This document shows, in pieces, positions 60,413 through 64,000 of a stretch of 64,000 nt of DNA. The stretch lies in contig CAADYO010000001.1 in assembly GCA_900753325.1 (NCBI GenBank), forward strand, positions 62,001 through 126,000. The letters run 5' to 3'. The translations under genes and the position numbers were made by a program. The first letter of the stretch is position 1. Each line of letters begins with the position of its first letter. The notes beneath the pieces are model-generated. The model made no database searches and had not been told where the DNA came from. It saw nothing but the letters and a program-made list of their open reading frames with translations. The DNA is from Bacilli bacterium. Its GTDB lineage: Bacteria > Bacillota_I > Bacilli_A > RF39 > UBA660.

Positions 60413-62458
60413 TTACTCCTTTTGTGTTTTGGCATTTTGATAAGTCTTTGTTTTTTTTGTTTGTCCGGGAGGCTGTTGAAGGCATCTATCGGCAAATTCT
60501 TTTACATCAGCAAGGTCTGCAGTTGCATTGGTAAATGGCAATGTTTCTAGGACTGCTGCTCCATAGTCTTTTATTCTAGAGTCTAGGATTGATACTATTC
60601 CTTTATCTGTTTCACTTCTAATTAAACGTCCTGCTCCTTGTTTTAATTTTATAAGCATATCTTGTAAGTAGACAGCATTTGAACCACCAGCATAGTATTC
60701 TGCTTTGGCATCCATTACAGGATCTACCACGTGAAACGGTAATTTAGGTATGATAACATTTTCTAGTGACTCACCTTTGATATCTATTCCTTCCCAAAAT
60801 GAACCAGTTGCAAAAAGACAAGAAGTAGTATCTTCTTTAAAGCTTTGTTTTAAAGTTTCAGCATCTTTTCCGTCTTCTTGTATGTAGATGTTATAAGGTT
60901 TACCTTTTTCTACAATTCTCTTATATACTTCTCGCATATCACTTTTAGAAGTAAATAATACTAGTGCCCTTCCTTTGGTAACATCTAATAGTTCACTAAC
61001 CCTTGTAGAGATAGATGATAAATAGGCATCACGATCAGGACTTTTTGGTGATACTAAGTCTAAAGGGCAATATAACATGGCATTTTCGTCATAATTAAAT
61101 GGGGATTTTTGTGGGTCTTCTGAAATGATACGGCTACCTATTTTATTATCTATTCCTAATCCTTTAGCAAAATACTCATAATCTCCTTCAGTTGTTAAAG
61201 TAGCTGATGTGAATACTTTACCATAGTTGGGATTTTTTAATAAATTTCTGGCAAGTACTGGGATATTTTTTGGTACATATTGTATCTCAATATGTTCTTT
61301 TGTTCCTGGTAAAAATGATGCCCAGTAGACATTTTTTTGTCTTTCACTTAATGATATTAGGTCCTGAAAAGCTAATATTGTATCTTGTAGTGTACTAACC
61401 TGTTCTAGAAAATCTTTATTTCTATTATAACGACTAGTAAATACAGCTTCTTCTTCTAGTTCTTTTAATTGTTTTATTAATGTTTCGACTGACTCTTTTA
61501 TGGCCGGTGTACATTTAAAACTTGAGCTTTCAGAATCAAAGACATCAATATTATCAATAGCATGTTTGTTATATTCTCTTTTGGCACTACTGCTTACTTT
61601 TCTAAATAAATTATTGATGGTGCCAATCGCCGGTATATCTTCTCTGACATTCTTATTTAACCCACGATATAATCCATAAATTAATGATTCGAGTTCGTGT
61701 TTATTTAAACTTTTTTTATAAGAGTCTCTTATTTTTTCTTCTAAAGTATGAGCCTCATCTACAATTAGAATAGATGGTTCTCCCAGTAAAGGACTTTCAC
61801 TGTCCCTTTTTAGTGATTCTACCAATAAGTTATGATTACAAATAATAGCATGGGATTCTGGCCAACGTTTTCTTTTTACTCGGTAAGTACAATCTGATTC
61901 ATATACACAACTACTGCATCTAACTTTATCAACATTCATCTTTTTCCAATCTGCTTGACTGATATCATTAAAATCTGCACGTTCAACCTTGCCTTCTTTT
62001 ATTCTTTCTTTAATACTTTCTACTTTTTTTGTCTGACCGGTATTTCTTTCAAAGTATTCAAAACGTCTTTTACATAAATAATTGCTTCTTCCTTTAGCAA
62101 TTGTAACATTTATCTTTGGTAGACCTAGCATTTCTGATAGAGTTTCTATTTCTTTTTTTAATTGGTCTTGTAGGGCCTTTGAAGATGTTGAAATGATAAA
62201 TCCTTTAAATTTATCACTACCAGAACTTGCGTATATTAAAGGCACTAAATAGGCCCAAGATTTACCTGAACCTACTCCTGATTCAATTAAAAGAATACTA
62301 CGATCTTTTATAGCATCGGCTATATCTAGTGCCATAGTATGTTGACCTTCACGATATTCTAAGGTCTTACTTTCAGCTAAATTTGCGAAGAAACTATCAA
62401 TTTGTTCTTCTTGATCACGACTTAATATTTGATTTTCTTTTTCCCAAACATATCTCAT
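60413..62458 (-). CDS. dinG: DinG-family ATP-dependent helicase (Rad3-like)
   Basis: 681 aa from the ATG at 62458 (GGTGT upstream), 19 codons after the first possible start. XPD/DinG helicase: ESGVGSGKSWAYLVPLIYA (Walker A), four iron-sulphur Cys in CKRRFEYF...CSSCVYESDC, DEAHTLEEKI, and the C-terminal KGRALVLFTSKSDM, ATGSFWEGIDIKGESLEN and LKQGAGRLIRSETDKGIVSILDSR. Likely resolves R-loops or DNA structures. First gene of a unit with the two unknown genes that follow. The promoter lies at 62487-62515. Confidence 0.93.
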   Translation of the reverse strand: MRYVWEKENQILSRDQEEQIDSFFANLAESKTLEYREGQHTMALDIADAIKDRSILLIESGVGSGKSWAYLVPLIYASSGSDKFKGFIISTSSKALQDQLKKEIETLSEMLGLPKINVTIAKGRSNYLCKRRFEYFERNTGQTKKVESIKERIKEGKVERADFNDISQADWKKMNVDKVRCSSCVYESDCTYRVKRKRWPESHAIICNHNLLVESLKRDSESPLLGEPSILIVDEAHTLEEKIRDSYKKSLNKHELESLIYGLYRGLNKNVREDIPAIGTINNLFRKVSSSAKREYNKHAIDNIDVFDSESSSFKCTPAIKESVETLIKQLKELEEEAVFTSRYNRNKDFLEQVSTLQDTILAFQDLISLSERQKNVYWASFLPGTKEHIEIQYVPKNIPVLARNLLKNPNYGKVFTSATLTTEGDYEYFAKGLGIDNKIGSRIISEDPQKSPFNYDENAMLYCPLDLVSPKSPDRDAYLSSISTRVSELLDVTKGRALVLFTSKSDMREVYKRIVEKGKPYNIYIQEDGKDAETLKQSFKEDTTSCLFATGSFWEGIDIKGESLENVIIPKLPFHVVDPVMDAKAEYYAGGSNAVYLQDMLIKLKQGAGRLIRSETDKGIVSILDSRIKDYGAAVLETLPFTNATADLADVKEFADRCLQQPPGQTKKTKTYQNAKTQKE

Positions 62459-62486
62459 ATCACACCAGCCCTTTTCTTGAGTGCAT

Positions 62487-62515
62487 ATTATACTATAAAT
62501 CCGTTTAAAAGTCAA
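62487..62515 (-). promoter_or_regulatory. SigA-type promoter of the dinG unit
   Basis: TTGACT (62510-62515), 17-bp spacer, TATAAT (62487-62492) on the minus strand, about 28 bp before the dinG start at 62458. The -10 box matches consensus exactly and the -35 box has one mismatch. Confidence 0.85.
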
Positions 62516-62526
62516 TAAAAGTAAAG

Positions 62527-62555
62527 AAAACAGTATAGGTAGGCTATACTGTTTT
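62527..62555 (-). terminator. Intrinsic terminator after the histidine phosphatase
   Basis: AAAACAGTATAG-GTAGG-CTATACTGTTTT, a perfect 12-bp stem, located 65 bp after the visible stop of the phosphatase gene but directly after a stop in a shifted frame (62555-62557). Confidence 0.85.
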
Positions 62556-62619
62556 TAGCTATTCGTACTAATTTTAATCTCTTCTCTTATATGACCTACA
62601 TTTCCTTCTCCAGCATATT

Positions 62620-63222
62620 TTAATTTTCTTTCCCATTCTTAATACTATTTAGTTTTTCTAGATGTTTAAAAAGATGAGAAAAGTCAACGTTATTAAACTC
62701 TTCTACTTTGCCAGTTTTAAGATGAGGAGTTTTTATATTTAAAATTCTTTTCATATATGAAGTAACTGAACCATGTGAAATTATTAGTATTGTATCTTTT
62801 GAGGAATTATTAGTGTATACATCTTTTAAGAATTCTGATAGTCTAGACTCTATTTCAAATCTATTTTCGCCAGTTGAACCTAGTCTTATGAAGTAGTCTC
62901 CTTCTACTTGTTTTATTCTAGTGTTATCAAGATTTTTATTATTTCTTTGACCTGAATATTTTCCATAATTTAGTTCACGAATTCTATTTTCAATTACTAT
63001 TTTACTTTCTTTATATTTCTTATAAACTAAGTGTGCTGTTTCAATAGTTCTAGGTAAAGGAGAGACGTAGATTTTATCTATTACGTCTGGTAAATCTTTA
63101 ATAGATTCTTCTACTGTTTTAATACCAGAATCAGTTAAGATAGACCAGTATATTTCTTTATCTGAAATTAGTCCTTTAACGTTATCAGTAGCTTCACCAT
63201 GTCTCATAAAAATTATATTCAT
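62620..63222 (-). CDS. Histidine phosphatase-family (phosphoglycerate mutase-like) protein
   Basis: 200 aa. FMRHGEATDNVKG is the phosphohistidine RHG motif; YVSPLPRTIETA, ELNYGKYSGQ and LIISHGSVTSYMKRIL complete the catalytic pocket. The family includes phosphatases of sugar phosphates, nucleosides and cobalamin precursors; substrate unknown. The ATG at 63222 is preferred (GGAG 8 nt upstream). The C-terminus may be shortened by a one-base frameshift, see findings. Confidence 0.85.
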   Translation of the reverse strand: MNIIFMRHGEATDNVKGLISDKEIYWSILTDSGIKTVEESIKDLPDVIDKIYVSPLPRTIETAHLVYKKYKESKIVIENRIRELNYGKYSGQRNNKNLDNTRIKQVEGDYFIRLGSTGENRFEIESRLSEFLKDVYTNNSSKDTILIISHGSVTSYMKRILNIKTPHLKTGKVEEFNNVDFSHLFKHLEKLNSIKNGKEN

Positions 63223-63249
63223 ATGCATTTCTCCTATATCTTAGTTATT

Positions 63250-64000
63250 TTATACTTTTCTATAGACTTCATCTAATATTGAATATAAGTAACATTCTAC
63301 TAATTTATTAGTTTTTTCTTCTATTACTTTACGATAACCTGATAACTGTTTGTCATAGTTTTCATCATTAATATTTTTTAATTTATAGTCAATAATAATC
63401 ATCTTGTCTTCTCTTTCTATTAATAAGTCAATTATTCCATGAGCAATATTATTATTTTCTTCATAGATGAATTCATATTCTTTATACATTGGACAAGTAA
63501 TATTTTCTTTTATTAAGTCAGAGTTTATAAATGAGGAGATTTTTTTCTTAATTGTTTCATCTTCTATTGAGTCAATATCTTTGAAGTTAGAAGTTTCTAA
63601 TATTTCATGTACTTTGGTACCGAAAGCCATTAATTTGTTTTCTTCTTCTGTAAAGATATGAAGTGACTCTTTTGAAAAATGACTTTCTTCGACTGTTTCA
63701 GTTTTTAAATCCAACTCTTCTACTTTTATGGTGTCATTTGGCTCTAAAAGTTCTTTTTCATTACTTAGTGATGATACTTTTTGATAGTCTTTAGTACACT
63801 CTACCGTGCTTTTTATTATATATGGAAGTAGTACGGTATAAATACTTTTCATAATTGATAGAAAACTATTATATTTATTTCTTTCATATATTGGGACTAT
63901 GTCTTTTACTTCACTTGCCTCTTCTTGTTCTGGCATTACAATAATCATTTTTTCTTTAGCTCTAGTTACCGCTACATATAATAGTCTTATTTTTTCAGAG
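63250..64000 (-). CDS. addA: ATP-dependent helicase/nuclease AddA, C-terminal part (5' end outside window)
   Basis: The frame is open at the window edge. It reads RLLYVAVTRAKEKMIIVMP (helicase motif VI) straight into the nuclease domain: FGTKVHEILETSNF, YEFIYEENNNIAHGIIDLLIE and IIDYKLKNINDENYDKQLSGYR with the Asp and Lys of the PD-(D/E)XK nuclease (GIIDLL...IIDYKLK). The AddAB complex processes double-strand breaks for RecA. An internal ATG at 63948 exists but is not the start. Identity is firm from motif VI plus the nuclease motifs. Confidence 0.9.
   Translation of the reverse strand, partial: SEKIRLLYVAVTRAKEKMIIVMPEQEEASEVKDIVPIYERNKYNSFLSIMKSIYTVLLPYIIKSTVECTKDYQKVSSLSNEKELLEPNDTIKVEELDLKTETVEESHFSKESLHIFTEEENKLMAFGTKVHEILETSNFKDIDSIEDETIKKKISSFINSDLIKENITCPMYKEYEFIYEENNNIAHGIIDLLIEREDKMIIIDYKLKNINDENYDKQLSGYRKVIEEKTNKLVECYLYSILDEVYRKV

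Noticed and set aside
1..64000. CRISPR array, tRNA and rRNA genes
   Set aside because: No regularly spaced direct repeats were seen, and no cloverleaf-like or ribosomal RNA segment was recognised in the intergenic stretches.

Overview
The window is a strongly AT-rich piece of a low-GC Gram-positive (Bacillota) chromosome. TGA is used as a stop (for example at 9660 and 9130) and tryptophan is encoded by TGG, so this is the standard bacterial code and not a Mycoplasma-type code. The markers are Bacilli-like: hrcA-grpE-dnaK-dnaJ, the ylbD-ylbE-ylbF-rsmD cluster, dnaB (membrane-attachment type), rplU-prp-rpmA-obg, ruvA-ruvB-queA-tgt, recD2, addA and parE-parC. A reduced, uncultivated gut Bacilli lineage (RF39 or Erysipelotrichales-like) fits, but that placement is inference. 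Nearly all genes lie on the minus strand; the plus-strand genes are a SpoVB-like flippase (22453), a YqfQ-like protein (46747) and a small unknown (52343). No rRNA, tRNA or CRISPR array was recognised.

Layout, left to right. 1-6.4 kb: heat-shock operon with two CIRCE operators around a consensus promoter; grpE carries a Cys/His-rich tail and pepF sits between dnaK and dnaJ. 6.5-8.5 kb: a mosaic surface protein with a prepilin-like N-terminus, glycine-rich, F5/8-like and ricin-like regions. 8.6-10 kb: ylbDEF-rsmD. 10-15.7 kb: parE-parC and a HExxH protein. 15.8-25.8 kb: lipoproteins, a 55-aa membrane protein, recD2, mtaB, a Glu-rich membrane protein, a flippase and helD.

25.9-30.8 kb is the most accessory-looking stretch. 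Five co-directional, almost touching genes encode a carbamoyltransferase-glycosyltransferase fusion (interrupted by a one-base frameshift at an A8 tract), a dTMP-kinase-like enzyme, a HAM1-type NTP pyrophosphatase, a GreA-like factor and a hexapeptide acyltransferase. 31-34 kb: a CYTH protein flanked by two paralogous unknown proteins, and a phosphohexomutase. 34.2-36.2 kb: a hybrid histidine kinase; a candidate partner, an HPt-receiver protein, lies at 52.7 kb. Two decayed IS200/IS605-type TnpB elements with the same 3' end lie at 36.2-37.0 and 53.7-53.9 kb.

37-46.6 kb: lipid and envelope functions (PlsC-like, CmpB-like, ZIP transporter, UppP, CBS-type inorganic pyrophosphatase), an HD protein, DnaB, and two parts of a type IV pilus-like/competence machine (prepilin peptidase and PilC/ComGB). 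47-52 kb: tgt, a second greA-like gene, queA, ruvB, ruvA, yebC. 53.9-57.7 kb: a methyltransferase-like protein, an EEP-family hydrolase, obg and the L27/L21 operon with its leader. 57.7-62.5 kb: dinG followed by two translationally linked unknown genes, one with a RelE/HigB-like C-terminal domain. 62.6-64 kb: a histidine phosphatase and the C-terminus of AddA.

Recurring features: operons are tight (1-20 nt gaps or ATGA overlaps), and intrinsic terminators commonly begin in or touch the last codons of the gene they end. The best candidates for undescribed biology are the carbamoyltransferase cassette, the dinG-linked RelE-like pair, the CYTH locus and the mosaic prepilin-like adhesin.
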